DNA of 64,000 bases from assembly GCA_035384965.1 (NCBI GenBank), contig DAOOJE010000012.1:40140-104139 (forward strand), in the 5' to 3' direction. The notes under the pieces are model-generated. The model was not told where the DNA came from. It saw only the letters and a program-made list of their open reading frames with translations, and searched no databases. Both the position numbers and the translations under genes were made by a program. Numbering within the stretch: position 1 is the stretch's first letter; each line of letters begins with the position of its first letter. Of this stretch, positions 27,498 to 35,702 are shown in pieces. This DNA comes from JAAYVZ01 sp035384965 (GTDB lineage Bacteria > Acidobacteriota > Thermoanaerobaculia > Thermoanaerobaculales > Thermoanaerobaculaceae).

Positions 27498-29834
27498 ATG
27501 CACCGCACAGAAAACGGCTTCGGAACACTGCTTGGCCTGTTGTCGGTGGCGGCGTGCAGGCTCGTGCTCGCCATCCCACAGGTGTACGCCGGCCCGGCAC
27601 CCGAGAGTCCGACAACCCCGCACGGGGCAGTCTGGGAGGCCTGGCAGCCACTGGGCGGGGGGTTCATGGGGCGCCGGCGGGTCCCGGCGCGGCTCGAGCT
27701 GCCGGCGGCCGAGCGGCGCTCTCCGGCCACCCAGGAGCGCGTCAAGGCCGACCACGACGTCAGGCCCTGGGAGCAGCTCTCGGTGTGGCTGTACACCGAG
27801 CCTGCCGGTCTGTACGGTGTGGCCATCGCCGAGCTGGCACGCGCCACGGGCGCGGATGCGAGCGGGCTGCGCGCGGCTGCAAAGAGCGGAAGACTGAGTT
27901 TTGCCAACGCCGGAGAGGGCGTGTCCTGGTACTACGATGTCGCCGGCGACCGCCTCGTTTTTGCCGGTGAAACCTACCGCACGTTCCACGCCGAAGGCAA
28001 CGCCTACCAGCTCCGGCAAACGCAGACACCCGATCCGTTTTGCATGAGCGAGCGTCACAGCCCCAAACCGCCGGCGATCACCGGCCGCGAGACACCGTTC
28101 GAGGAGGTGCTGCACTTCGAAGAGGAAACGGACATGATGTACGTCCTGTGGCTGGAGCCTTCCAACCCGGACAGCCGCTACTGGTTCTGGGACTACCTGT
28201 ACGGGTCGTACCGGCCACAGATCCAGGTGCCGCTCGCAGTCCCCGACCCGGCGCCCGAAGGCAAGGCGCGCCTGCGTGTCCGGCTGCATGGCTTCACGGA
28301 CCTGTACCCCGGTAACGATCATCGCGTGGTTGCGGAGCTCAATGGCGTCCGGCTGGACACCGTCGCGGAGTGGGACGGGTTGCGGCCGGCCGAGCTCGTC
28401 GCCGACTTCGACCAGCAGCTCCTCGCCGCCTCGGGCTACAACGTGCTCACCCTCATCAGCGCCTGGGACTCCAGCCGTTCAAGGCCCGGACAGCTCCTGG
28501 AGTCCATCGAGATCGCGTACGCGCGCCAGCCGGTGGCGAAGAACGGCCAGCTCTGGCTGCACAACACCCCGCGGGGCGCGCAACTGGTGACCGGGTTTGC
28601 CTCGCCCGACATCGTGGTGATCGAGTCGCCGGTGCGCGGCGGCGTGGTGCGGCGGGACGTCGCCGTGCGCCCCCATGGCTCCGGCTGGGCAGTCGCCTTC
28701 GAGGCGGAGGGTCGCAGCGACTACCTCGTGGCCGAGACCTCGGCGCTCGCCGCGCCCGTGCTCGATGCCCGCACCCAGGCAAACCTCACCGCTGCCGACA
28801 ACCGCGCCGATTACCTGATCATCGCGGCGCGCGAGTTCCCCGATACCGCCGCCGCCCTCGCCACGTACCGGCAAGCCACCCACGGCGTCGTCAAGGTCGT
28901 GTGGCTGGACGACATCTACAAGTCGTTCAGCTTCGGACGTGTCGACCCCTTCGCGATCGGGCGTTTCATGACCCAGGTGCGCGAGCGCTGGTCGCTCGTA
29001 CCGTCGGTGGTGACGCTGCTCGGCAAGGGTTCGCTCGACCGCAAGGACCGCATGGGGTACGGCGACGGCTTTCTTCCGGTGCTCATGACGAGCAACCCGT
29101 GGGCGCTCGCGACCTCCGACGCTCGGTTGCTCGGCATCGACGGCGGGGCGCCCTCGATGGCCTACGGACGCCTGCCCATCACCAACGATGCCGAAGGACT
29201 GGCCTACGTCGACAAGCTCATGGCGCACGAGCGGCGCGTGCCTTCCGGTTCGCCACAACGCGCCATCGTCGCCGCCGACGATCCTGATGCGGCCGGCGAC
29301 TTCCATGCCGACGCCACCCGACTGGCCGCACAGCTCCGCAGTCTCGGGTTCGATCATGTCGACACCGTCCTTCACCCCAACCACCCGGTGCGTCAGACGC
29401 TGACTCGATCGGACAGCTGGGAGGCGAGCGTCGTGACGTACAGCGGGCACGGCTCGCAGCGGCAGCTCGGCACCAACCGCGAGAAATTCCTGTCCGCCGA
29501 GGACGCCCTGGCGCTGAACAACAGCAGCTTCCCCGTCTTTGGCGCCCTGACCTGTGCTGCGGGCGCCGACGCGCTGCCCGGAACGCGGTCGCTGGCAGCC
29601 ACCCTGGTGCTCAACCCGCGGGGGGGGGCGATCGCGTCACTCGCGCCTTCCGGCAATTCCTCCAACACCGACGCGCACGATCTGGCTCGCGCCTTCTTCG
29701 AGCATCTCATCGGCGGCCGGCAGCCTGTCGGCACCGCCCTGGCGGGAGCCGCTTCCGACGTGGGGTCGCGGATCGGTGCCTACATGGTCCCGATGTACAC
29801 CGTGACGGGTGATCCGGCGGCCGCCGCACGGTAG
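27498..29834 (+). CDS. secreted C25 (gingipain-like) cysteine peptidase
   Basis: The protein has 778 residues and starts at ATG 27498 behind GGGGAGGAG. A signal peptide (LLGLLSVAACRLVLAIPQVYA) is followed by a long beta-rich propeptide-like region to about residue 410. The caspase-like C25 domain begins near ADYLIIAAREF. The catalytic dyad is visible as VTYSGHGSQ (His651) and FGALTCAAG (Cys686). GRLPITNDAE lies between the two sheets, as in gingipains. The Porphyromonas-type type IX sorting domain is absent, and so is any membrane anchor. With the DUF11 protein immediately upstream it forms a secreted pair. The peptidase may process that protein or the RiPP product. This is inferred. Confidence 0.88.
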   Translation: MHRTENGFGTLLGLLSVAACRLVLAIPQVYAGPAPESPTTPHGAVWEAWQPLGGGFMGRRRVPARLELPAAERRSPATQERVKADHDVRPWEQLSVWLYTEPAGLYGVAIAELARATGADASGLRAAAKSGRLSFANAGEGVSWYYDVAGDRLVFAGETYRTFHAEGNAYQLRQTQTPDPFCMSERHSPKPPAITGRETPFEEVLHFEEETDMMYVLWLEPSNPDSRYWFWDYLYGSYRPQIQVPLAVPDPAPEGKARLRVRLHGFTDLYPGNDHRVVAELNGVRLDTVAEWDGLRPAELVADFDQQLLAASGYNVLTLISAWDSSRSRPGQLLESIEIAYARQPVAKNGQLWLHNTPRGAQLVTGFASPDIVVIESPVRGGVVRRDVAVRPHGSGWAVAFEAEGRSDYLVAETSALAAPVLDARTQANLTAADNRADYLIIAAREFPDTAAALATYRQATHGVVKVVWLDDIYKSFSFGRVDPFAIGRFMTQVRERWSLVPSVVTLLGKGSLDRKDRMGYGDGFLPVLMTSNPWALATSDARLLGIDGGAPSMAYGRLPITNDAEGLAYVDKLMAHERRVPSGSPQRAIVAADDPDAAGDFHADATRLAAQLRSLGFDHVDTVLHPNHPVRQTLTRSDSWEASVVTYSGHGSQRQLGTNREKFLSAEDALALNNSSFPVFGALTCAAGADALPGTRSLAATLVLNPRGGAIASLAPSGNSSNTDAHDLARAFFEHLIGGRQPVGTALAGAASDVGSRIGAYMVPMYTVTGDPAAAAR

Positions 29835-29923
29835 GCTGGAATGCGTCGGGCAATGACCTGTTACGCAGGACGAGGACGAGCCGGGCGCTTCGGCCTGGCA
29901 CGCCTTCCGAGAAAGGCCTGAGG

Positions 29924-30079
29924 ATGGATGACGATCACGTGACAGCACCCCCGCCGCCGATGCCGCCCTACGTCCCGCCACAGGTGCTCAGCAGCGAACC
30001 CCTGGAGTTCATGGCGGGCACTTGCGACGTGCAGCCGAAAGGAAAGACGATTCCCGGCTGCAGTACGCTGGGATCGTGA
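29924..30079 (+). CDS. putative radical-SAM-modified precursor peptide (RiPP)
   Basis: The open frame has 51 codons from ATG 29924 to TGA 30077-30079, with GAAAGG at 29911-29916 upstream. The peptide has an acidic start (MDDDH), a Pro-rich stretch (APPPPMPPYVPP), a VLSSEPLEFMAGTC segment, and a short C-terminal part with a second Cys, ending PGCSTLGS. Third-position GC is about 76%, consistent with coding. The Y-x-PP...SSE-x-LE...A-x-x-C layout resembles short peptides that accompany radical SAM/PqqD genes. It lies 13 bases before an HprK-like kinase, a PqqD-like gene and a radical SAM gene. The terminal residue is Ser. Leader/core boundary and modification are unknown. Confidence 0.65.
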   Translation: MDDDHVTAPPPPMPPYVPPQVLSSEPLEFMAGTCDVQPKGKTIPGCSTLGS

Positions 30080-30092
30080 TGGCAGGAGTGTG

Positions 30093-31010
30093 ATGTCGAG
30101 CACGGCACCGACATGGGGCATCGAGGAGATCCACATCGATTTGCCTGCGTGCTCGGTGAGAATCGAAGGCCTGTCTCGTGGGCAGAAGAACCAGGTTGCT
30201 TGCGACTACTCGCGGTTGGTTGGTGAGCCGCACGACGAGCCAGTAACGGCCGAGGTTGTGTGCCAGGCCACACGACTCGCTGTGCCACTCGGGCGCCCGA
30301 TCTCCTCGTTTTCCAGGAACGGGCAGTACACTCCGCTCAAGCGTCGACACGATTCGGGAATCGAGATCACCGGCTACGAGTTTGTTGCCACGGTCAGCCG
30401 CACCGGCTCCACACCCATGGAGGCTGTCCTCTCGGTTGCCGACGAAATGGAGCTGGCAAGCCCGGATGTCCTGCAGAACTTCCTGAGGATCGTGACCGCT
30501 CACTGCGCCCTGGACCGCGGGGGCGTCGTGCTGCACAGCGCGGGTGTGGTACACGACGGTCGTGCCGTGATCCTGGCCGGCCATTCCAACGTCGGCAAGA
30601 CGACACTGGCCCGCAAGGCGATCGGTGCAGGTTCCAAAGTCCTGAGCGACGACATCAATCTCGTGCTTCCCGACAACGGCGAGTACCGCGCCTTCAAGGT
30701 CCCCTTCACGGGCGAGCTGGGGCGCCTGCCGGATCGTGACGGCGGGAAGCGCTCGTACCCTCTCGCCGGGCTGGCGCTGCTCGAGCAGGCACCCAGGCTC
30801 ACCGCGGCCCCGGTGCGACCCGCCGCCGCCGTGGCTGGCCTGCTGGCGGCATCTCCGTTCGTCAACGACGATCCCGAGGAACTGCCGGCGCTCCTCGATA
30901 TCCTGACCCGGCTGGTCGCCGGCGTGCCTGTCGTCCGGCTCGGGGTGGCGCGCGACAACTCGTACTTCGCGGTCATCGACACGATGTTGAGGAGCTGCGA
31001 GCATGGTTGA
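30093..31010 (+). CDS. HPr-kinase/phosphorylase-like P-loop protein (HprK-related)
   Basis: The protein has 305 residues from ATG 30093. A GTG at 30090 is possible but sits against the AGGAG ribosome binding site. The N-terminal half (1-145) is unique. The kinase fold has GGVVLHSAGVVHDGRAVILA, the P-loop GHSNVGKTT at about residues 163-171, and VLSDDINLVLP. These match the HprK-related kinases that co-occur with PqqD-family proteins, not the PTS HprK/P, whose C-terminal HPr-recognition region is not recognisable here. In paeninodin-type lasso peptide clusters an HprK homologue phosphorylates the precursor's C-terminal Ser. The peptide encoded just upstream ends in Ser. The stop overlaps the PqqD-like gene by 8 bases. 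Confidence 0.75.
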   Translation: MSSTAPTWGIEEIHIDLPACSVRIEGLSRGQKNQVACDYSRLVGEPHDEPVTAEVVCQATRLAVPLGRPISSFSRNGQYTPLKRRHDSGIEITGYEFVATVSRTGSTPMEAVLSVADEMELASPDVLQNFLRIVTAHCALDRGGVVLHSAGVVHDGRAVILAGHSNVGKTTLARKAIGAGSKVLSDDINLVLPDNGEYRAFKVPFTGELGRLPDRDGGKRSYPLAGLALLEQAPRLTAAPVRPAAAVAGLLAASPFVNDDPEELPALLDILTRLVAGVPVVRLGVARDNSYFAVIDTMLRSCEHG

Positions 31011-31317
31011 GTGGCAAGGGAGCGAGACCGTACGTCTGTCGACCCGCATTCGCCACCGCGCCATCGCCGGCGAAGGCGTGATGGTGCACCTGGGCCGCGG
31101 ACAGGTGCTGGTGGTCAACCAGGTGGGGTTGCACGTCGTCAACGCGCTCGCGAAAGGCCCGACGACAGTGACCGAGCTGGCTGCGGCGGTGGCTGCTGCC
31201 TATGGCATCGACGCACAGCGTGCACACCGGGACGTGATTGCTTTTCTCGATCAGCTTCTCGCGGAAGAGGCGATCGAAGTCGAGCCTGCCGGGGTCGACG
31301 GGCTGCCGCGGGAGTGA
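31003..31317 (+). CDS. PqqD-family peptide chaperone (RiPP recognition element)
   Basis: The protein has 104 residues and starts at ATG 31003 within the end of the kinase gene. The central part, HLGRGQVLVVNQVGLHVVNAL, then ELAAAVAAAYGID and VIAFLDQLLAE, is the PqqD winged-helix fold with its beta-hairpin and three helices. PqqD-like domains bind the leader of a RiPP precursor and present it to the maturase. The stop TGA touches the GTG of the radical SAM gene with no spacer, implying coupled synthesis of chaperone and enzyme. Confidence 0.85.
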   Translation: MVEWQGSETVRLSTRIRHRAIAGEGVMVHLGRGQVLVVNQVGLHVVNALAKGPTTVTELAAAVAAAYGIDAQRAHRDVIAFLDQLLAEEAIEVEPAGVDGLPRE

Positions 31318-32307
31318 GTGCCGGTGTACCGCACCCACGTGCTGCGCGCGGTTCGCGAACACAAGCTCCTGCACAGCGTCTCGCTCGAGCTGACCTACGA
31401 CTGCGACCTCGACTGTGCCTTCTGCTACAACGACCGGTCGAGGCACGGGGCCCCGCTTTCCCTCACCCAGTACAGGACGCTGCTCGCCGATCTGGCGCGC
31501 CTGCAAACGCTGTTTCTCGTGCTGACCGGCGGCGAGCCGATGCTGCACCCCGACTTCTTCGAGATCGGCCGCATGACCAGGGAATTCGGTTTCGTCGTGC
31601 GCGTGCGCACCAACGGCAACACCCTCACTCCCCGCAACGTCGAACGGCTGCTGGCCGAGGTCGATCCGTACATGGTCGAGGTCTCGTTGCACGGCGCCAC
31701 CGCCGAGGTGCACGACCGGCAAACACGCGTACCCGGGAGCTTCGACCGACTCCTCCGCCATCTCCGGCAGGCGCGCGCGGCCGGTCTGCGGTGCGGCCTG
31801 GTGACGACTCCGACAGCCTGGAACGAGCACCAGATCGAGGCGATGCACGCTCTCGCCGACGAGCTCGGCATCCCCTTGCGGTTCCAGGGGCCGGTCGGCC
31901 CCCGTCACAACGGCGACACCTCACCGCTCGCCCTCCAGCCCTCCCGCCGGACGTGGGATCGCATCGAGGCGATCGCAGCCGCGCGCCGCCAGCAAAGAGG
32001 TTCGGCCACGGCAGTGCAGGCGGCCAGCGCCGGACCTGACGACGAGATCCCCGCGACGTGCGGCATCGGCACCGGCGGCGTCGACATCGATCCGTTCGGT
32101 AACGTGCGCGCCTGCATGCACCTGCGTGAGAGCGCCGGCAGCCTTCACGAGCAGTCGATCGAACAGATCTGGAAGCACTCGCCGCTGTTCGCACGTGCCC
32201 GTGCCCGCGCCCAGGAGGCTGCATCGAGGTTCGTCGGTGAGCACCCCCGGCAGTTCGGCGCTCCGCTCTTCTGCCTGGGGGTGGAGGAGAACTGCGGCTA
32301 TGCCTGA
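31318..32307 (+). CDS. radical SAM/SPASM peptide maturase
   Basis: The protein has 329 residues and starts at GTG 31318, directly after the PqqD-like stop. The radical SAM [4Fe-4S] motif is CDLDCAFC (CxxxCxxC) at about residues 29-36, followed by LTGGEPMLHPDFFEI (GGEP, SAM amino-group binding), VRTNGNTLT and EVSLHGATAEVHD. The C-terminus has a SPASM-like cysteine set: TCGIGTGGVDIDPFGNVRAC, GSLHEQSIEQIW, and a final CLGVEENC, for auxiliary clusters. With the 51-residue peptide, kinase-like and PqqD-like genes upstream, it is most likely a peptide maturase (for example forming thioether, C-C or epimerised residues). The reaction cannot be read from the sequence. It ends before a bidirectional hairpin. 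Confidence 0.85.
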   Translation: MPVYRTHVLRAVREHKLLHSVSLELTYDCDLDCAFCYNDRSRHGAPLSLTQYRTLLADLARLQTLFLVLTGGEPMLHPDFFEIGRMTREFGFVVRVRTNGNTLTPRNVERLLAEVDPYMVEVSLHGATAEVHDRQTRVPGSFDRLLRHLRQARAAGLRCGLVTTPTAWNEHQIEAMHALADELGIPLRFQGPVGPRHNGDTSPLALQPSRRTWDRIEAIAAARRQQRGSATAVQAASAGPDDEIPATCGIGTGGVDIDPFGNVRACMHLRESAGSLHEQSIEQIWKHSPLFARARARAQEAASRFVGEHPRQFGAPLFCLGVEENCGYA

Positions 32308-32398
32308 CGGGAGCGGCTCGCACTCCCCACACGTGGCCCGTCGGGGCAGGGGCGCCCCACCGTCCGGCCTGCAAACGTCGCACCGGCGGGTCCAAGAA

Positions 32399-32428
32399 CT
32401 GACGGCCGGCCTCGCGGCCGGCCGTCAG
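32399..32428. terminator. hairpin between convergent genes, probable bidirectional terminator
   Basis: A perfect 13-bp stem (CTGACGGCCGGCC / GGCCGGCCGTCAG) with a TCGC tetraloop lies between the stop of the radical SAM gene and the stop of the convergent subtilisin. No T-tract follows on either side, so it is either a non-canonical intrinsic terminator or a transcript-stabilising hairpin. Confidence 0.65.
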
Positions 32429-32455
32429 GGTCCAGGGAGCGCCGCGTTGCTCGGA

Positions 32456-33934
32456 TCAGAACCGCACCTCCTTTGTCAGGGATGACTGCTGTCCCACCGT
32501 GTCGGTGACGGTGAGGGTGACGTTGAACAGCGCGCTGCCAGCCGGAAAGGTGTGGGAGATCGTCTTCCCGATGCCCGAGGTGCCATCTCCGAAGCTCCAG
32601 GAGTAGGTGCTGATGCCGTGGTCGTCGGTGGAGGCGCCGCCGTCGAAGGAGCACTTGCGGCTTCGGCAGGTCCAGGTGAACGCCGCCACCGGTGCCGAGT
32701 CGAGTCCGGCGAACGCCGAGTACAGCAGGCGATTCGCAGTGGCGGCCGGCAGGGCGCCGAGCGCGTCCTGCGTCGAGGCCGCCAGGATTGCCGAGGCCAC
32801 CTCGGAGGGGGTGGCTGCGGGCGTCGAGCCGAGAACGATCGCTGCCGTGCCGGCGACGTGGGGCGCGGCCAGGGAGGTGCCCGACAGGGTCAGAGCCGAA
32901 GCGTCGTCGAACGCCGACGAGGACGTGATGAGCGTTCCCGGCGCGAAGAGGTCGACGCACGGGCCGGCGTTGGAGTAGACCCACACGTTGTCCGCATCGT
33001 TGCTGGCGCCGACCGTAATGGCCGCCGAGAGCCGGGCCGGCGAGTAGCCGCAGGCATCCCCGCCCTGGTTGCCCGCCGCGACCACGTAGGTGATCCCGGC
33101 GTCGATCGAGGCCTGCACGGCCGCGTCGAGAGCGGACGACGCGGCGGTGATGAGGCTCATGTTGGCGACAGCCGGCGGCAGAGGCGCCGGCGGGGGCGAG
33201 TTCTTCTTGCGTGGAGCCGGCGCGGGACGCTGAGAGGTCACCCAGTCCACACCTGCAATCACATCGGAGACCGTTCCGGTCCCGTTGCATCCGAGAACCC
33301 GCACGGGATGGAGCGTCACGGACTTGGCCACGCCGTAGGTCTGACCGCCGATCACGCCTGCGACTGCCGTCCCGTGCCCGTAGCAGTCCTCGGTGCCGTA
33401 CCCGTCCGCGATGGCAGTGAAGGCGTGCCCGGTATCGACGCGCCCGCCGAAATCCTGGTGGGTGCTGCGAATGCCGGAATCGATGACGTACACGTCCACG
33501 CCCGCCCCCGCGCCGTGGTAAAGATACGACCCATCGAGCGGCAACGCCCGCTGGTCGATCCGATCCAGTCCCCACGACGCCGGATCGAGCTGTGTCCCTG
33601 CGCTCTCGACCACCCCGTCCTCTTCGACGAACGCCACGTCCGGATCGGTCGCGAGCTGCGCCGCGACAGCGGCCGGGCCGTCGATGACGAAGCCGCTGAG
33701 GGCATGCTGGAACGTCCGGCGGACCGCACCCCCGTACTGGCCGGCCAGCCGTCTCGCCTGCGCGGCCACGTCGAGGCCCGGTGCCGAGCCGGCCCCACCC
33801 TGGAGCTCGGCGTTCTTCAGCACGACGATATACCGGTCGCCGACCGGGCGATCGGCCTTCCTGACCTGGGCCTCGGCCACGGCCTGGAACCCTGCCACCG
33901 TGAAGAGAGCTGCGAGTGTGAGCGCCGTTTTCAT
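32456..33934 (-). CDS. secreted subtilisin-family (S8) serine peptidase with PKD domain
   Basis: The protein has 492 residues and starts at ATG 33934. The signal peptide MKTALTLAALFTVAGFQAVAEA (split MKTALTLAALF, TVAGFQAVAEA) is followed by an I9-type propeptide (about 30-110, DRYIVVLKN...VAFVEEDGV). The catalytic triad is visible: VYVIDSGIRSTH (Asp152), CYGHGTAVAGV (His187) and SGTSLAAPHVAG (Ser354), with the oxyanion Asn in VAAGNQ (Asn289). An unusual Pro/Lys-rich insertion (about 236-256, RPAPAPRKKNSPPPAP) lies between His and Asn. Residues about 405-490 are a PKD domain (SWSFGDGTSG, VTLTVTD). It is a convergent neighbour of the RiPP cassette and could be the export protease, but may be independent. 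Confidence 0.92.
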   Translation of the reverse strand: MKTALTLAALFTVAGFQAVAEAQVRKADRPVGDRYIVVLKNAELQGGAGSAPGLDVAAQARRLAGQYGGAVRRTFQHALSGFVIDGPAAVAAQLATDPDVAFVEEDGVVESAGTQLDPASWGLDRIDQRALPLDGSYLYHGAGAGVDVYVIDSGIRSTHQDFGGRVDTGHAFTAIADGYGTEDCYGHGTAVAGVIGGQTYGVAKSVTLHPVRVLGCNGTGTVSDVIAGVDWVTSQRPAPAPRKKNSPPPAPLPPAVANMSLITAASSALDAAVQASIDAGITYVVAAGNQGGDACGYSPARLSAAITVGASNDADNVWVYSNAGPCVDLFAPGTLITSSSAFDDASALTLSGTSLAAPHVAGTAAIVLGSTPAATPSEVASAILAASTQDALGALPAATANRLLYSAFAGLDSAPVAAFTWTCRSRKCSFDGGASTDDHGISTYSWSFGDGTSGIGKTISHTFPAGSALFNVTLTVTDTVGQQSSLTKEVRF

Positions 33935-34199
33935 CGTCGTCCTCCCGCCGCCGGGTCAGCTGCCTCCCTGGACCTGGGTGGCTCTTCCCGCCGTCGCCCA
34001 CCTCGTCGCACGGGCTGTGCCAGCCCGCTCGAGGTTCACCGTGTGGCCGCTATCACTTTCGCTGTGAGCACGTTAGATACAAACGCAGACGAGGTACCCG
34101 CCCGGTCGTCGCGGCAGGCGTGACCGATTTTCGGATTCTGTGTCCGAAGACCGCACACTCGCCGTCACGCGACGCGGGTAGAATCACGGGGGAGGTCCC

Positions 34200-35582
34200 A
34201 TGGGAGAGCGAGAGAGCGGAGCAGGCGGGCGGGTCATGCTGGTCGAGGATGAAGCGGCGACCCGGGGCGCCGTGGCCGACCTCTTGCGTGAGCTGGGACA
34301 CGTCGTCTTCGAGGCCGCAAACGGCCAGGCAGCGATCGACCATGTCGAGCGCACCGATGTCGAGGTCGTGGTGCTGGATCTCGGACTCCCCGACCTGGAC
34401 GGCCTGGAGGTGCTCCCCCGGCTGCTCGAAATCGACGAGAGCCTGGCCGTCATCGTGATGACCGGCCGCGGCAGCATCGAGACGGTGGTCGAGGCCATGA
34501 AGCTCGGGGCCGAGAGCTTTCTCGTCAAGCCAGTCGATGTCGAGACCCTGGACGTCACGGTTCGTCAGGCAGTCCGCCAGCACCGGCTCAGCCGGCACGC
34601 CAGCGTCTACGCGGCCCGCGTCGGACCCCGCCCTGGGGACATCGGGCCCGGCGACCTGGTGGGCTCCTCGCCCGGCATGCTCCGGGTCAGGGAGCTCATT
34701 GCCCGGGTCGCCGGAACCGACGCCTCTGTTGTCCTCACGGGGGAATCCGGCACCGGCAAGGGCGTGGTGGCCAGGCTCATCCACCGCCACTCCCGCCGCC
34801 CGCAGGGTCCTTTCGTGGACCTGAGTTGCGCGGCCCTGCCGGGCTCGCTCGTGGAGTCCGAAATTTTCGGCCACGAGCGAGGCGCCTTCACCGACGCCAG
34901 GCAGGCCAAACCGGGCATGCTCGAAGTCGCCAACGGTGGCACGCTGTTCCTCGACGAGATCGCCGAGCTGGAGGCGCCGGCGCAGGCCAAGCTTCTCAAG
35001 GCCATCGAGCACCGGACCTTCAGGCGGGTTGGGGGGGTGCGGGACCTGACCGTCGACGTGAGGCTCATCGTGGCCACCCATCGTGACCTCGCCGCGCTGG
35101 TCGCCGCCGGCCAGTTTCGCGCCGATCTCTACTTCCGACTCAACGTCTTCCAGATCGAGATGCCCCCGCTGCGCGAACGGGGTGAAGACGTGATCGAACT
35201 GGCTCAACACTTCATCGCGGAGCTGAACCCGCGCCTGGGCAGGCGGGTCAGGCGCCTGGCACAACCAGCGGCCAGGGCTCTGGTGGCGTACGCGTGGCCG
35301 GGCAACGTGCGCGAGCTGCACAACGTCATCGAGCGGGCGATGATCCTGGCCACGGGCGAGGAACTGGCGCTCCACCACTTTCCGCACGACCTCTGGGCGA
35401 CCCGCCAGCCACGGACCGAAGAGGGGCTCCCGACCCTCGCCGAGATGGAGGCCGAGCACATCCGAGCGGTGATGGCGGCCTGCGAGGGCAACATCAAGCT
35501 CGCCGCCCGGAAGCTGGGGATCTCGCGATCGACGCTCTACCTCAAGCTCGGTCGCCATGGTTTGCGTTCGACGCCGGGATGA
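34200..35582 (+). CDS. sigma-54-dependent response regulator (NtrC family)
   Basis: The protein has 460 residues and starts at ATG 34200 after GGGGGAGGTCCC. The receiver domain (1-125) has phosphoacceptor Asp60 in VVLDLGLPDLDG and the conserved Lys in FLVKPVD. The AAA+ domain (about 150-385) has Walker A GESGTGKG, Walker B GGTLFLDEIAEL and the sigma-54 loop as GAFTDA instead of GAFTGA. The Fis-type helix-turn-helix at the C-terminus is NIKLAARKLGISRSTLYLKL. It should activate RpoN-dependent promoters when phosphorylated. It lies beside eight sensor kinases without an obvious dedicated partner. The 265-base divergent spacer 33935-34199 holds its promoter, which I could not define. Confidence 0.92.
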   Translation: MGERESGAGGRVMLVEDEAATRGAVADLLRELGHVVFEAANGQAAIDHVERTDVEVVVLDLGLPDLDGLEVLPRLLEIDESLAVIVMTGRGSIETVVEAMKLGAESFLVKPVDVETLDVTVRQAVRQHRLSRHASVYAARVGPRPGDIGPGDLVGSSPGMLRVRELIARVAGTDASVVLTGESGTGKGVVARLIHRHSRRPQGPFVDLSCAALPGSLVESEIFGHERGAFTDARQAKPGMLEVANGGTLFLDEIAELEAPAQAKLLKAIEHRTFRRVGGVRDLTVDVRLIVATHRDLAALVAAGQFRADLYFRLNVFQIEMPPLRERGEDVIELAQHFIAELNPRLGRRVRRLAQPAARALVAYAWPGNVRELHNVIERAMILATGEELALHHFPHDLWATRQPRTEEGLPTLAEMEAEHIRAVMAACEGNIKLAARKLGISRSTLYLKLGRHGLRSTPG

Positions 35583-35702
35583 GTCGTGTGGCTCCCCGCC
35601 GCCTTCAGCCCGCCCCCTGGAGGCGCCCGCCCGGATCCACCCTGATACCATACGGGTACGCGCCGGAGGCACTTCTGGTGCCGCGACGGGCGGAGGCCGG
35701 AC

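Noticed and set aside
29841..29920. A 26-codon frame between the C25 peptidase and the putative precursor peptide
   Set aside because: Arg/Gly-rich, no ribosome binding site, and no conserved pattern. The 29924 frame is much more convincing as the peptide gene.
30093..31010. Calling the P-loop protein a PTS HPr kinase/phosphorylase
   Set aside because: The recognisable HPr-binding C-terminal region is missing, and the neighbours are PqqD-like and radical SAM genes, not ptsH or rpoN.
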